Assembly (NCBI GenBank): GCA_030340625.1
Contig: JAOPHQ010004272.1
Coordinates: 124,001-188,000 of the forward strand
DNA length: 64,000 nucleotides
Reading direction: 5' to 3'
From: Merluccius polli
Taxonomy: Eukaryota > Chordata > Actinopteri > Gadiformes > Merlucciidae
Notes under the pieces: model-generated
The model's input: the letters and a program-made list of their open reading frames with translations, nothing else
Told to the model about the DNA's origin: nothing
Database searches by the model: none
Shown here: piece by piece, positions 13,153-23,459 of the stretch
How positions within the stretch are numbered: the stretch's first letter is position 1
How the letters are laid out: every line of letters begins with the position of its first letter
Translations under genes and position numbers: made by a program

Positions 13153-13449
13153 ACGATCCATCAGGACAAATTGGACCTCTTAACTAAGAAGTCAGTGTGT
13201 ACAGTTCATTTCTTTTACACAGAGACGCAAACAGGTGTTTGGTGCTTTTATCTGAATTGCCCAACAATATCTATAGTCTGCTAGTAGTACCAGGGCTCTC
13301 AAGTTTTGAACACAGGCAAGAGTGACATTCCCCCCCGCCCCCCGGGTCCCAGCCCGCCGCCCCCCCCCCAGGGGTGGACTGGGAACAAAATTCGGCCCGG
13401 GCAATTTTGTCTTGGACTGGCGTTGGGGGTGCGCGATTGTTGACGGGGG

Positions 13450-15555
13450 GTCCATGCTATAGCATGGACCGCGGAACGCATCTGAACAAGGGGGGGCCAT
13501 AATATCCAACACGTTCTCATCCCAACTCGTAATATACCGACGATTTGTCATCACGCCCCTAGACATCTGATACTGACGCAAAAGGTACCCTCCCGCGTCT
13601 GTGTGAAACGATCTGGGTTCTCATAAACACGTTCGCGTTGGTAACGCCTGTTACCCACTGCATTCAACCGTCAACGGAAGACGGAAGGCGTGTCTGACGG
13701 ATGGGGTGTCGTTCTGATTGGCTGACGGATCCATTTTGGCCTGAAAAGATCCAGTGGGCAAGAGGGGTAACCCCTCTGGGATGCGTTGATGAATGCATCC
13801 AGTGGGCAAGAGGGGCCCTCTTGCCCACTGGATGCGTTCATCAACGCATCCCATTGACTTTGAATGGGGCTGAGCCGCAATGCATTGTGGCTCCTTCAGT
13901 CAAGTCGGCTCCTTTCGTTGCGTTGAGAAGTTGAGAACATTTTATCTTTTCAGGCCAAAATGGATCCGTCAGCCAATCAGAACGACACCCCATCCGTCAG
14001 ACACGCCTTCCGTCTTCCGTTGACGGTTGAATGCAGTGGGTAACAGGCGTTACGCCTGTTACCCACTGCATTCAACCGTCATTCAACCATTCAACCGTCA
14101 TTCAACCATTCAACCGTCATTCAACCATTCAACCGTCAACGGAGGGGGAGGTCGGAGGGGGTGTCGTTCTGATTGGCTGACGGATGCGTTGACGAACGCA
14201 TCCAGTGGGCAAGAGGGGTAACGCCTGTTACCCACTGCATTCAACCGTCAACGGAAGACGGAAGGCGTGTCTGACGGAGGGGGGCGTGGAATTTGCCGAC
14301 GGAGCCAGACGCAGCCAGCAGCCAATCAAATCGCTTCCCGCTTACAACAACAAAGCCGCGCTCTTCCTGCAATTTGTTATTGCTCTTTTCTATTGCAAGA
14401 TGGATCCCGTCGTAGCAAGAAGAGTGCTTTTCCACCGCCACTATCAACTTGTCCTCCATTTTTAATAAGGTTTAAATGTTCCCGCTGCCGGCCGTCTGAC
14501 ATAACAGATGTGCTTTCCCGGGTTGTACCACCAAGGTGATTTCATTGGGCAGAGTCCAAGTAGCGTCACAGGACATATATTTGCATAATGTGATCTGATT
14601 GGCTGACGGATCCGTCGTGGCCAGAAAAGATAAAATTTTCTCAACTTTTCAACGCAACGAACGGAGCCGACTTGACTGACGGAGCCACAATGCATTGCGG
14701 CTCAGCCAATGGGATGCGTTGACGAACGCATCCAGTGGGCAAGAGGGGTAACGCCTGTTACGCCTCTTGCCCACTGGATGCGTTCGTCAACGCATCCCAT
14801 TGACTTTGAATGGGGCTGAGCCGCAATGCATTGTGGCTCCGTCAGTCAAGTCGGCTCCGTCAGTTGCGTTGAAAAGTTGAGAACATTTTATCTTTTCAGG
14901 CCAAAATGGATCCGTCAGCCAATCAGAACGACACCCCCTCCGCCAGACACGCCTTCCGTCTTCCGTTGATGGTTGAATGCAGTGGGTAAGACAGTCTACA
15001 CGTCCGCTTGCAGAGCAGAGTCTACAGCGTCCGCAGTCTACTGTGAAACAATTCACTCCAAAAAGGGTTATGGTTAGGGTTATAGTTAGGGTTATGGTTA
15101 GGTTAGGGTTAGCGTAATCTATCACCGTGACCGGGTTATTATTGGAGTGAACGGACGCTGTAGACTCTGCTCTGCAAGCGGACGCTGTAGACTCTGCTCG
15201 TCTCTTACCACCGCGAACGGGTTTATGAGAACCCAGATCGTTTCACACAGACGCGGGACGATCCATCAGGACAAATTGGACCTCTTAACTAAGAAGTCAG
15301 TGTGTACAGTTCATTTCTTTTACACAGAGACGCAAACAGGTGTTTGGTGCTTTTATCTGAATTGCCCAACAATATCTATAGTCTGCTAGTAGTACCAGGG
15401 CTCTCAAGTTTTGAACACAGGCAAGAGTGACATTCCCCCCCGCCCCCCGGGTCCCAGCCCGCCGCCCCCCCCCCAGGGGTGGACTGGGAACAAAATTCGG
15501 CCCGGGCAATTTTGTCTTGGACTGACGTTGGGGGTGCGCGATTGTTGACGGGGGG
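13450..15555. repeat. Duplicated block, copy 2 (about 2.1 kb)
   Basis: Same content as copy 1 plus about 400 bp extra (about 13800-14202). The extra part is another inverted arm (13818-13985 mirrors 13710-13815) and a short CAACCGTCATTCAACCATT tandem array (about 14082-14135). The junction with copy 1 joins a G run to GGTCCATGCTATAG. Confidence 0.85.
14593..14927. repeat. Foldback hairpin, about 335 bp, copy 2
   Basis: The second copy of the hairpin at 12488-12822. Its central 36 bp (14737-14772) is the exact reverse complement of the corresponding bases in copy 1 (12632-12667). Confidence 0.85.
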
Positions 15556-15570
15556 GGGGGGGGGGGGGGG
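15550..15570. repeat. Poly-G tract (21 G)
   Basis: A pure G run following GCGCGATTGTTGAC, directly left of the nested hAT. Confidence 0.95.
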
Positions 15571-15577
15571 TGCTGCT

Positions 15578-16326
15578 CAGGGGTGGAGCCAGACTTTGTG
15601 TACATCCGGGGCTTAGCCCAAAGGGGGGTCTGGGGTTTTTCCCCCAGAAAATTTTGAATTTCTAAGATGCGATTTCCTGCATTCTAGTCCATTTTAGGGT
15701 GACCTGCTGGACATTGGCAAATCCTAAATCCCTTCTAATTCATAGCCTACATGTTGTAGAGATCTGGGAGATCTCCGGTGAGTTGTTATGCAGGTAAAGA
15801 TGAACACCAGATGCAATACTTATCTTTTCAGCTGTAGTTTTATTATGGGCAGACGTTGTGAAGGTACAGATCACGGCTTCAGTATCAAAAGAGACATTTA
15901 ATACCAAACAAACGGACGACTGTGTAGGTTAGCGTCTTCTCCAAACGGAAGCAAAAACAACGACTCCGCAAAGCGGACGTGACGTCACTATTAAAACACA
16001 CAGGTAGGCGGCGATCATTACAATGTTCAGTTGCAGGGCTGCTCAATACTATTTAATGGAAAGAAACAATAACCAGAAAATCTACTAGAGATGTTTATGT
16101 AAACTACAATGGCAAAATTGAGACTTATACATTTGAGACTAACTTTCAGTAGATTCAAAGTAGGATTGCAGATGGATTGTTTGTTTGTTTGTTTGCTTTT
16201 TTATATGTATTTTAAAAGTGGTATGCCCATTGTTCTTATAACTTCAAAAGCTTAAAAAAGATCCGGGGCTTTTGAAGTGAGATTCGGGGCTTCAGCCCCG
16301 TAAGCCACCCCCTCGCTCCGCCCCTG
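15578..16326. mobile_element. Non-autonomous hAT, 749 bp
   Basis: Ends CAGGGGTGGAGC and (reverse complement) CAGGGGCGGAGC, flanked by a perfect 8-bp target duplication GTGCTGCT (15570-15577 and 16327-16334). No coding frame of note. It is inserted within the G-rich core of the element at 15396-16482. Confidence 0.85.
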
Positions 16327-16348
16327 GTGCTGCTGCGCGATTGTTGAC

Positions 16349-16374
16349 GGGGGGGGGGGGGGGGGGGGGGGGGG
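16349..16374. repeat. Poly-G tract (26 G)
   Basis: A pure G run that again follows GCGCGATTGTTGAC, right of the nested hAT. Confidence 0.95.
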
Positions 16375-16689
16375 CATATAAGTTATTTTTCAGCGTGAGA
16401 AATGGCATGTGTGGCGGGAGGGCGTGACAAAAGACCGAAATGAGTGACTGTCACGCTCGATGCGTGACACTTGAGAGCCCTGTAGTACTATAGTTGCTGG
16501 CAGAATAGACGTCAGTATAGCATCCTGTTTCTTTTAGTCAATTCTTATTTTAGCCTATTATGTTGTAAAATACCTTCAAATGTGATTGACAGATAGGCCT
16601 TCTTTTGTATTTACATGCTTTTGTTTAGATTTTGTTAGTTGAACTGGTGATGCCCACCAATATGTGAAATCAGTTTGCCATGTTCAGAA

Positions 16690-16763
16690 TAGAGGTGCAA
16701 GCTGCACTCCAGTGTGCCACCCTGTATAGAGGTGCAAGCTGCACTCCAGTGTGCCACCCTGTA
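16690..16763. repeat. Perfect 37-bp tandem duplication
   Basis: Two identical adjacent units beginning TAGAGGTGCAAGCTGCACTC. Their perfect identity suggests a recent event. Confidence 0.9.
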
Positions 16764-17190
16764 TTGTGTGATGTGTTTGAGAGTTGAATTGTGCATAATA
16801 CATTTGCTGCATGTAGGTGCCAATACAGTGATGCAATTGATTAATCTTTAAGTTCTTGTGTTTTTTTTCATAAGATAGTGAACACACACACAAAATCAAT
16901 TAGGTGGAAGCTGCCAGACTAGTGCTTAAACACTGAATTTAACTACTGTGTCATTATGGCATAAATAGTCAAAAAGTAGCCAAAATCAGTAAAAGTATCG
17001 CAATGTATTTCTAATACAAGAACGGCAAATTGGCATGTCACCTTTTACACAAGAAAATGATTCAATAAATAAATAAACAAATAAATAAATATGCCGCGAG
17101 TTTAACCCCCCCAATGGCAGACCCAAAGTTACGCCCTTGGGTACTGGGCAGGGGAACCTCCACGGCGCTGGGCAGCTGTGAGGAGCTGGG

Positions 17191-17363
17191 GACGAACCGA
17201 CAAAGGACAAAACATGTGAACCAGGATATAAAGGGAGTGGCTGATGAGGGAACGAGGTGCAGGTGAACTAAGGAGCAGGTGAAACTAATCAGGGAAATTA
17301 CAAGGGCGGGAAAAACACAAAGACAGGAAGTGAAATCAAAACATGACACAAGGAGGTGACTTA
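17191..17363 (-). repeat. Part of the 5' LTR of the Gypsy-like element
   Basis: Matches 10188-10363 of the 3' LTR closely. Truncated at its inner (left) side. It ends at the TTA duplicated by the Harbinger-like insertion. Confidence 0.8.
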
Positions 17364-18404
17364 GGTTACTTTTACACGACGACGATCTGAACACAAACCG
17401 CAAAAGTGGCGTTGCGTTCCCACTTTTTATTTTGTGTTTAGACGAGCGTCTTTGGGTGGAAATCTGCATGCACACGGTGACGCAAAAGTGAGTGAAATTT
17501 GATGTAGTATGCATGCCAGGTGGCACTGTGAAGCACTGCCATACAACAACACCAAGAGCGCGCGCATGCGTTGAAACTTCCTTCTACTTCTCTCCTAATA
17601 ATTAATAATTAATGTAATTAATGCGCCTTCTCTGTTCTGTTCTGTTATCTATGATAACTCGGCTTAATTGCTGAAATGACTCCTGGAGCGATATCAGAGC
17701 AGCTAGGGCAACTTGAATGTCCGACTGATGTAAATAATCTGACATGTTTGTTGTTGTTTGGCTGTACTGCACATGGATTTGACGTCAACGCGTACGCGAG
17801 GATAGCCAGCGTGAGCAGCTCAGAGCACACTTTTGCGTTTTCAACCATTTAGACCAGTGATCATCAACTGGCGGCCCGCGGGCCGAATCCGGCCCGCCAA
17901 ACCGTTCAATCCGGCCCGCGACTGGATTCGAAAATTGTGAGGAGAAAAAAAAAGAGGAGAAAATATCATGTGGTCCACACTATTAAAGCAACTGAAAATA
18001 GCAACAACGACTGAGACTCTTAACTATCAGTAATCCCCACCAATTATGACTCTATTTAGGCTTTATTCCGAAATGAGGACAAACTCGTTCCACTTTTCTT
18101 TTTTTTTTTTACATTTATTGTTTCACGCAGTTCTTGTTATTTTCCACACATAACTTTTCCTTATGCCCTTACTTAACGTTTGGTTTTTATTTCAAAGTCT
18201 CAACAAACTTAAAACCAGACTTCTCCGTACAAAAAAAGGAGAGAAAACCAACTGGCTGGCATAACTTAAAATAGCATGGTAAATAAATACTAACCTGGTA
18301 TCCGAACAAAAACAGATTACAAATAATGTTTGCACATCAAATAAAACGTTAAGTGGGCTATAGCGATTTCAAATCACAAGGCTGAAATAGGTTACTCACA
18401 CTGC

Positions 18405-19592
18405 TCAATGGCTAAAATTACATTTCCCCTCTGACACCAACTTTTTTACATCAGGCTTGGCCGCTGTCAGACTTATGCGCAAAGAGTCCTCCAAGGACTG
18501 GTGTGACAGCCGGTTCCTCTCATGTGTTTTTATGTTGTTCATTTTGGAGAACGCAGCCTCACAGGTGTACGTCGAACCGAACATGGTGAGCACATACATA
18601 GCCAGCGTCTTCAATGTACCATACTCCTCGGGACAGGACAACCAAAATACGCCCAGGTTTTCAGCACCACGGAGAGCAGCCTTCAGGTCCCCTGCGGCCT
18701 GGATTTCAGCCAGCTCGCTCTGAATGGCCGCTTCGTCCAAAGGCATCATTTTCACTGAGTTTGTGGAGAATTCTCCACTTGGGTTGATGCTGAAAGGATC
18801 ACGCACAAATCCAATGACATCCCTGGGAATTAAAAAGTCATCGAACCTGGAGGAGAAGTTGTCTTTTAATTGTGTGATGAATTTCTTCATCCTGTCTGTT
18901 ACGTGGCTTTGTCCCACCTTCTTCAGTGTGCTGAAATGCAACAGCCTCCCCGACAACAAATCTGCGTTAAAAAGGTCAAGTTTGTTCCCAAACGCATCGA
19001 GTTTTTCCACCAGATCCACCACTGATTTCTCTTTTCCTTGCAGCTGGAGATTAAGTGCATTCAAATGCGAGAAAATGTCTGTCAAAAATGCAACGTTGGA
19101 CATATATTCGCTGTCCTGCATGGTGCGGAGATGGTCAGCTGCCGCTTTTGCTTTGCTTTGTTTCAAAAACTCCACTACCTGGGCACTGAGTTCAACGAAG
19201 CGCTCCAGTGCTTTGCCCTTACTGAGCCAGCGCACGTCATTGTGGAGTAACAGGTCATCATGAGAAGCCTCGGATTCGAGCACAAATTTGCGGAACAGGC
19301 GATGCTGTGTGCTTGAGGTTCCTCTGATGTGGTTGATAATTTTCATTGTTTTCTCCATCACCTCTTTGAGCTCCCCACTTAGCTTTGCGCACAGCATGCT
19401 TTGATGGATAATGCAGTGAAGCGTGTTAGTTTTAGGAGCGACAGTCTTTATTCTGCTCACCAGACCCTTGTTTTTGCCAATCATAGCAGGTGCTCCATCT
19501 GTCACTATCAGGTTGATTTTATCAAAGGACAATCCATGACTTTTAAAAAAATCCTCCAGTTTTCCGAAGATGATGTCAGCAGTGGTGTTGTC
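18405..19592 (-). pseudogene. hAT transposase (ZBED5/GTF2IRD2-like), C-terminal part
   Basis: About 395 codons continuing the transposase after the LINE. INLIVTDGAPAMIGKNKG carries the second catalytic aspartate, HCIIHQSMLCAK is the conserved histidine/cysteine stretch, and NDVRWLSKGKALERF is the usual helical motif. YTCEAAFSKMNNIKTHERNR near the C-terminus is the hAT dimerisation region. The open frame extends upstream to 19736, but those 48 codons come from the LINE 3' end and are not transposase. No stop or frameshift is seen inside this part, so the copy was probably intact when the LINE landed. Confidence 0.88.
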
Positions 19593-19852
19593 CTTTTTGA
19601 TTGAAAACTTTATTGAACAACAATTAACAGAAGTGTTCAAAAGGATTAAACACACAATAAAGCCCAAGGGCTTGTTTCCATTGTGGTCCTTTAGATGGAG
19701 GGGGAGATACAACACATGGACTAAGACATGGGACACACAGCAAGATGGACTGAAACATTGAGGACAAAGGGAAATAAAATAAATAAAACAAGGGATAAGT
19801 TCCCTGACGGACAGTTAGACACACAAACAGATAGTACAAAATATATAGTGCT

Positions 19853-20429
19853 TCATGCAACTTTTGATATGGTTTGTGAGTTAGATAACCATTTTTTTAT
19901 AGAAGATTTGAAATGAACGTAGGATGTGCTCAACAGTTTAATGCTTAAGGGTAAGCTGTTCCACAGGACAGCTGCCGAGTATAGGAAGGAGTACTTTCCC
20001 ATACAGCTCTTAAACCGGCAGAGCCTGAAGTCCGTGAGACTCCCCCTGGTGGAATAATTATGAGTGTCACTAACTTTGGAAAAGTAATCTCTTAGGTACT
20101 TAGGTGCCAGGTTGTTTCTTATTTTATAAACTAAACCCAGTTTAAGTTGGGAGACTCTCTCCTCCACTCTGAGCCATCTAAGACTGGAGAAGTGGTCAGG
20201 AAGAAGATGTGTTCTGGGATTGAGTTTGAGGACCACTCTGATCAGTTTATTTTGGCATATTTGTAGCTTGTCTTTTAGGCATTTAGTAGAGCCAGTGTAC
20301 CAAGATGTACAGGCATAGTCAAAATGGCACTGAACTAGGGCATCGGCCAGGGTTTTCAGGGTGTTGCTATCTAAGAGGCTGGATATTCTTGCCAGGAACT
20401 TAGTCCTTTGGCTCACCTTTGTGATTACT
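19853..20429 (-). pseudogene. LINE ORF C-terminal domain, frameshifted
   Basis: About 188 codons out of frame with the upstream RT: VSQRTKFLARISSLLD, LVQCHFDYACTSWY, NKLIRVVLKLNPRTHLL, NSLPLSIKLLST. This is the usual post-RT region of CR1/L2-like LINE proteins, where the motif HFDYACxSWY is conserved. A single-base deletion near 20430 would explain the shift. It ends in a normal stop, followed by about 260 bp of 3' UTR. The frameshift makes the present copy probably unable to move by itself. Confidence 0.8.
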
Positions 20430-23400
20430 CTATTTGCTGTCTAATATACAGCCTAAGTAAGTTACTGCTTGCTTGGCCGTAACCACAACATCACCAACTA
20501 CCACCCTAAACCCCAAAGACTTTCTTAATTTGTCTCTGGACCCAAAAAGAATTGATTCTGTTTTGCCAAGGTGGAGGGACAGTTTGTTATCAGTCAACCA
20601 AGAACTGAGGTTAAGGAGTTCTTCACTGAGCAGCCTTTCTACCTCAGATTTCTCTTTATGAGACACAACAATGGCAGAGTCATCTGCAAATAAAAACAGG
20701 TTGCAGTTTATGGCTGACGGCATATCATTAACATATAATAAAAAAAAGAGAGGACCTAAAATACTCCCCTGGGGAACTCCACATGTTAATTTAAGTGGTG
20801 AGGACAAGGTCCCTTCCACATCCACTACCTGTTCTCTTCCAACCAGGTATGACCTCACCCACTGGAGAGATGTACCAGAAAAGCCCAGGGCTTTAAGTTT
20901 GTTTAAAAGGATGTCGTACTGAACTGTGTCAAATGCCTTCTGAAGGTCAATTAACACCATGCCACAAAAGTTACCCTTGTCTACCTCTTTCCTGATAAAA
21001 TCAGTAAGATAAAGCAGACAGGTATCAGTGGAATGCGCTTTCCTAAAGCCTGATTGGAAGGCAAATAAAATGTTCTGCTCTGCTAAATAACTGTCTATTT
21101 GCTCATACATTATTCTTTCAGCAATTTTCGAGATGGTACACAGGATAGATATGGGGCGGAAATTTCCTGGATCGGATTTGAGCCCCTTTTTATATAAAGG
21201 AATAACTCTTGCCACCTTAAGATTATTGGGGAAATGGCTATTTTTAATGGATAAATTTATAAGATGGGTTATGACCGGAGTGATTTTTTCAGCAGCATCC
21301 CTGAGAAATTTAGCTGGGATGTTGTCAAAACCAGTAGCCTTGGAAGGACTCAGGCCTTTGAGTTTTGTTAGTACTGTCTCCTCTGTTACTTCTTTGAAAT
21401 AAAAAGTGTTAGGCTGGACTCCCTTTTCTTCATAAAACTTGTGTACTTTTTGTGGATCACTAAAAACACCAGAAGTAGTGGGAAGCTTCAGCACCAGGTT
21501 ACTGGCAATTGTTGTGAAGAAGCTATTGAAGGTATTTGCCACCATCTTTTTATCACACGATATGGACCCATTAATATCTAGGCCTATTTTACTTTGTTTG
21601 TGCTTAGGGTTCTCTTTAGTCCCTAACGGCCTAAGAGTAGCCCACAGTTTCTTGGGATCCTTTTTGTACTCCTCAATTTTAGCCGTAAAAAAATCCTTTT
21701 TCGCCTCATCCACCATTCGCTGCACCTTATTTCTAATCATTTTATATTCTTTAAAAAGAGCAGGCAGTTTGGTTCTTTTAAACTCACTTAAGATTTTGTC
21801 TCTCAAGTGAATGGTGTCCAAGATAGCATTATTTATCCAAGGCTGGGATCTCTGTTTAATCCTGGTTTCTTTTAATGGGGCTATTTTATCTATTACTTTC
21901 AAGAAGGTAGTTTGAAAGCGCTCCCATGCTAAATCTACATTGCATATTTTGGTGATATCCACCCAGTTTATGTCATCAAGGATGTCCAGAAAGTTATTAA
22001 GATCATACCCTTTTAAACATCTGCTCTTCAGGGATTTGTGACATTTGATCGGAGTCCTCTTAACTTTCCTGGTACAGTAGGTTAAAAAATGGTCACTGAT
22101 TCCATAAACAATTACACCACTTTGTTTAATTTTACATGTGTCAGATACCATGATATGGTCAATAATAGTTTGGCTATGATCAGTTATTCTGGTTGGAACA
22201 CTAATTAATTGAGTTAGACCATGCATTTTTAAGAAATCACAAAAGCCATTGTACAGTGGACCTTCTGCATTCGAGACATCAATATTATTGTCTGCCATTA
22301 AAATTACTTCCTGGTTTAAAAAATCAGAACAAGCTGCACATACGCATTCCAGGGATTGGATAAAATCGTTCTGATGTGGAGGTCTATAAACAACACCCAG
22401 CAGTATTGGTTTGCTTTTTGGAAGTAGAATACCAATCCATAAAGCTTCAAGGTTGACATTGTCCAGGTCCTGTCTTAATTTAAAATCAATATCCGACCTC
22501 ACGAATATGCAAACCCCTCCCCCTTGTCTATTCCGGTCTTTGCGAATGATAACAAAGTTGCCTATTTCAACTTCAGAGTCAGTGATATGGGAATCTAGCC
22601 ACGTCTCTGAAAAACACATTATGCATGCCTTGATTTTCATGGCTAGTTCACGCACCTCCGTGATCTTTGGCAGTAAACTGCGAATGTTTAAATGGAAGCA
22701 GTGCAAACCCTTCGATGCAAATACGGACATCTGCTCTTCAGTGAAGTCCAAGGTGTTACTCCTCACTGTAGTAGCCTTGCGCACCGATCTGGTAGCCGAC
22801 ACTGACGTCCTCAGCAGCACACCGCGTGAGTCAGCCTCCTCGCCTCCGGCAGGTAGCAGCTCCGTAAGTGACTCCCTCGATGTATCACGACCTCCAGGCG
22901 CCAGGGCCTCGGTTGACCGTAGCAGCCCCATCATCGTTCCCTCATGCCCATGGTGTCCGCTGGCGTTGGGTAAGTCCGCGCTGTTTTTTTCGTTTACAGC
23001 CACGTTCACGTTCACCGTGGCAAGTTGCTGGTGGTTAGTCACTTCCTCGTTTGAAGAAAGGCCGGCTAGCTTTGTGTTTCCTTTGAGTGCAGTCTCAGGA
23101 CCAGGGCATTGGTGTATATCGCCAGATAGCAATAAACAGAGTGAGATGATCAAACCGTTGGTGTTTTTGCGTTTTCTCACGGCCCAGGTTTGCTTTGGTC
23201 CAATGTGTGAAGACTTTCCCCAACCGCAAGTGTGGATTACACCTCGTCCGAAGCCGAGATGTTTATGTCCTGTGCTCGTTGTTTCACCGATCTGGGTTTC
23301 AACTCCTTGGCGTTGGGAGGAAATATTCATCCTGTTCGGATAAGCTACAGGGCTTTCAGTTGTATTACCACAAAGGCTTGACAGTAAGGCATACGCTAGT

Positions 23401-23438
23401 AGAGCCGCAAGCGCACCTGTCTCACCTGCCGCCGCCAT
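20430..23438 (-). CDS. LINE ORF: AP endonuclease plus reverse transcriptase
   Basis: 1002 codons, the longest frame in the window. The N-terminus is hydrophobic and followed by a 2A-like motif, LLLSGDIHQCPGP (residues 102-114). An APE-type endonuclease spans about 247-455: LNIRSL (N251), SETW (E278), a GDFN-equivalent reading ADNN (382-385), and SDH (448-450). The reverse transcriptase spans about 740-1000: NFRPISIL (759), LIDLQKAFD (829-837), GVPQGS (888-893) and FADD (917-920), all key residues present. It nicks target DNA and primes cDNA synthesis in the nucleus. The domain order and motifs fit the CR1/L2/Rex1 group of fish LINEs; the exact clade is uncertain. The frame ends at a stop that looks like a one-base frameshift, since the C-terminal domain continues in another frame. 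Confidence 0.88.
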   Translation of the reverse strand: MAAAGETGALAALLAYALLSSLCGNTTESPVAYPNRMNISSQRQGVETQIGETTSTGHKHLGFGRGVIHTCGWGKSSHIGPKQTWAVRKRKNTNGLIISLCLLLSGDIHQCPGPETALKGNTKLAGLSSNEEVTNHQQLATVNVNVAVNEKNSADLPNASGHHGHEGTMMGLLRSTEALAPGGRDTSRESLTELLPAGGEEADSRGVLLRTSVSATRSVRKATTVRSNTLDFTEEQMSVFASKGLHCFHLNIRSLLPKITEVRELAMKIKACIMCFSETWLDSHITDSEVEIGNFVIIRKDRNRQGGGVCIFVRSDIDFKLRQDLDNVNLEALWIGILLPKSKPILLGVVYRPPHQNDFIQSLECVCAACSDFLNQEVILMADNNIDVSNAEGPLYNGFCDFLKMHGLTQLISVPTRITDHSQTIIDHIMVSDTCKIKQSGVIVYGISDHFLTYCTRKVKRTPIKCHKSLKSRCLKGYDLNNFLDILDDINWVDITKICNVDLAWERFQTTFLKVIDKIAPLKETRIKQRSQPWINNAILDTIHLRDKILSEFKRTKLPALFKEYKMIRNKVQRMVDEAKKDFFTAKIEEYKKDPKKLWATLRPLGTKENPKHKQSKIGLDINGSISCDKKMVANTFNSFFTTIASNLVLKLPTTSGVFSDPQKVHKFYEEKGVQPNTFYFKEVTEETVLTKLKGLSPSKATGFDNIPAKFLRDAAEKITPVITHLINLSIKNSHFPNNLKVARVIPLYKKGLKSDPGNFRPISILCTISKIAERIMYEQIDSYLAEQNILFAFQSGFRKAHSTDTCLLYLTDFIRKEVDKGNFCGMVLIDLQKAFDTVQYDILLNKLKALGFSGTSLQWVRSYLVGREQVVDVEGTLSSPLKLTCGVPQGSILGPLFFLLYVNDMPSAINCNLFLFADDSAIVVSHKEKSEVERLLSEELLNLSSWLTDNKLSLHLGKTESILFGSRDKLRKSLGFRVVVGDVVVTAKQAVTYLGCILDSK

Positions 23439-23459
23439 GTTGACACTCTGTTAAACCTA

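Larger units (their letters stand above)
11749..13449. repeat. Duplicated block, copy 1 (about 1.70 kb)
   Basis: Sequence 11749-12080 recurs at 13451-13782 (offset 1702), and 12098-13445 recurs at 14203-15550 (offset 2105). I count about four substitutions in the second segment plus one core inversion, so the duplication is recent. Copy 1 starts in the middle of the 60-bp palindrome and ends in a G tract. It contains foldback arms, a TTAGGG-like stretch and inverted copies of the GATCTGGGTTCTCATAAAC module. Confidence 0.85.
15396..16482. mobile_element. TIR element (CAGGGCTCTCAAGT), hAT-like
   Basis: Left end CAGGGCTCTCAAGT at 15396, right end ACTTGAGAGCCCTG at 16482, perfect over 14 bp, with the 6-bp direct flank TAGTAC on both sides (15390-15395, 16483-16488). 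A hAT insertion would normally give 8 bp, so superfamily placement is tentative. The interior carries two long G tracts and a nested 749-bp hAT. The truncated left end recurs at 13291-13449 in the other copy of the duplication. Confidence 0.6.
11194..17139 (+). mobile_element. hAT transposon (ZMYM-like transposase relic), with nested repeats
   Basis: Left end CAGGCGTGTAATTTG, right end (reverse complement) CAAGGGCGTAACTTTG, flanked by a perfect 8-bp duplication GGTACTGG (11186-11193 and 17140-17147). Both subterminal regions carry G/C homopolymer blocks such as AACCCCCCCAA. The ends resemble those of the shorter element at 32418-33215. The interior has a probable first transposase exon (11504-11586), the duplicated palindromic block (11728-15555) and the element at 15396-16482. 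Confidence 0.8.
19593..23459 (-). mobile_element. Nearly full-length LINE (CR1/L2-like group)
   Basis: About 3.87 kb on the minus strand, from a 5' leader just before the ATG at 23438 to a 3' end that reads TTCAATAAAGTTTTCAATC followed by AAAAA at the hAT junction. It contains an endonuclease-RT frame (20430-23438) and its frameshifted C-terminus (19853-20429). No clear target-site duplication is visible. Confidence 0.85.

Noticed and set aside
12100..15389. Several open frames (86, 90, 77, 112, 80 codons) that recur identically at 12100-13284 and 14205-15389
   Set aside because: Their conservation only reflects the very recent tandem duplication. They lie on both strands over the same hairpin arms and show no domain.
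19593..19736. First 48 codons of the open frame leading into the hAT transposase C-terminal part
   Set aside because: They come from the 3' end of the inserted LINE read on the same strand and are not part of either protein.
22411..23343. Possible host gene antisense to the LINE
   Set aside because: No domain, no splice signals, and full overlap with the LINE endonuclease and N-terminal region.
18457..23443. Long + strand frames of 179 and 310 codons opposite the hAT and LINE genes
   Set aside because: They are antisense shadows of strongly coding minus-strand genes with clear motifs.
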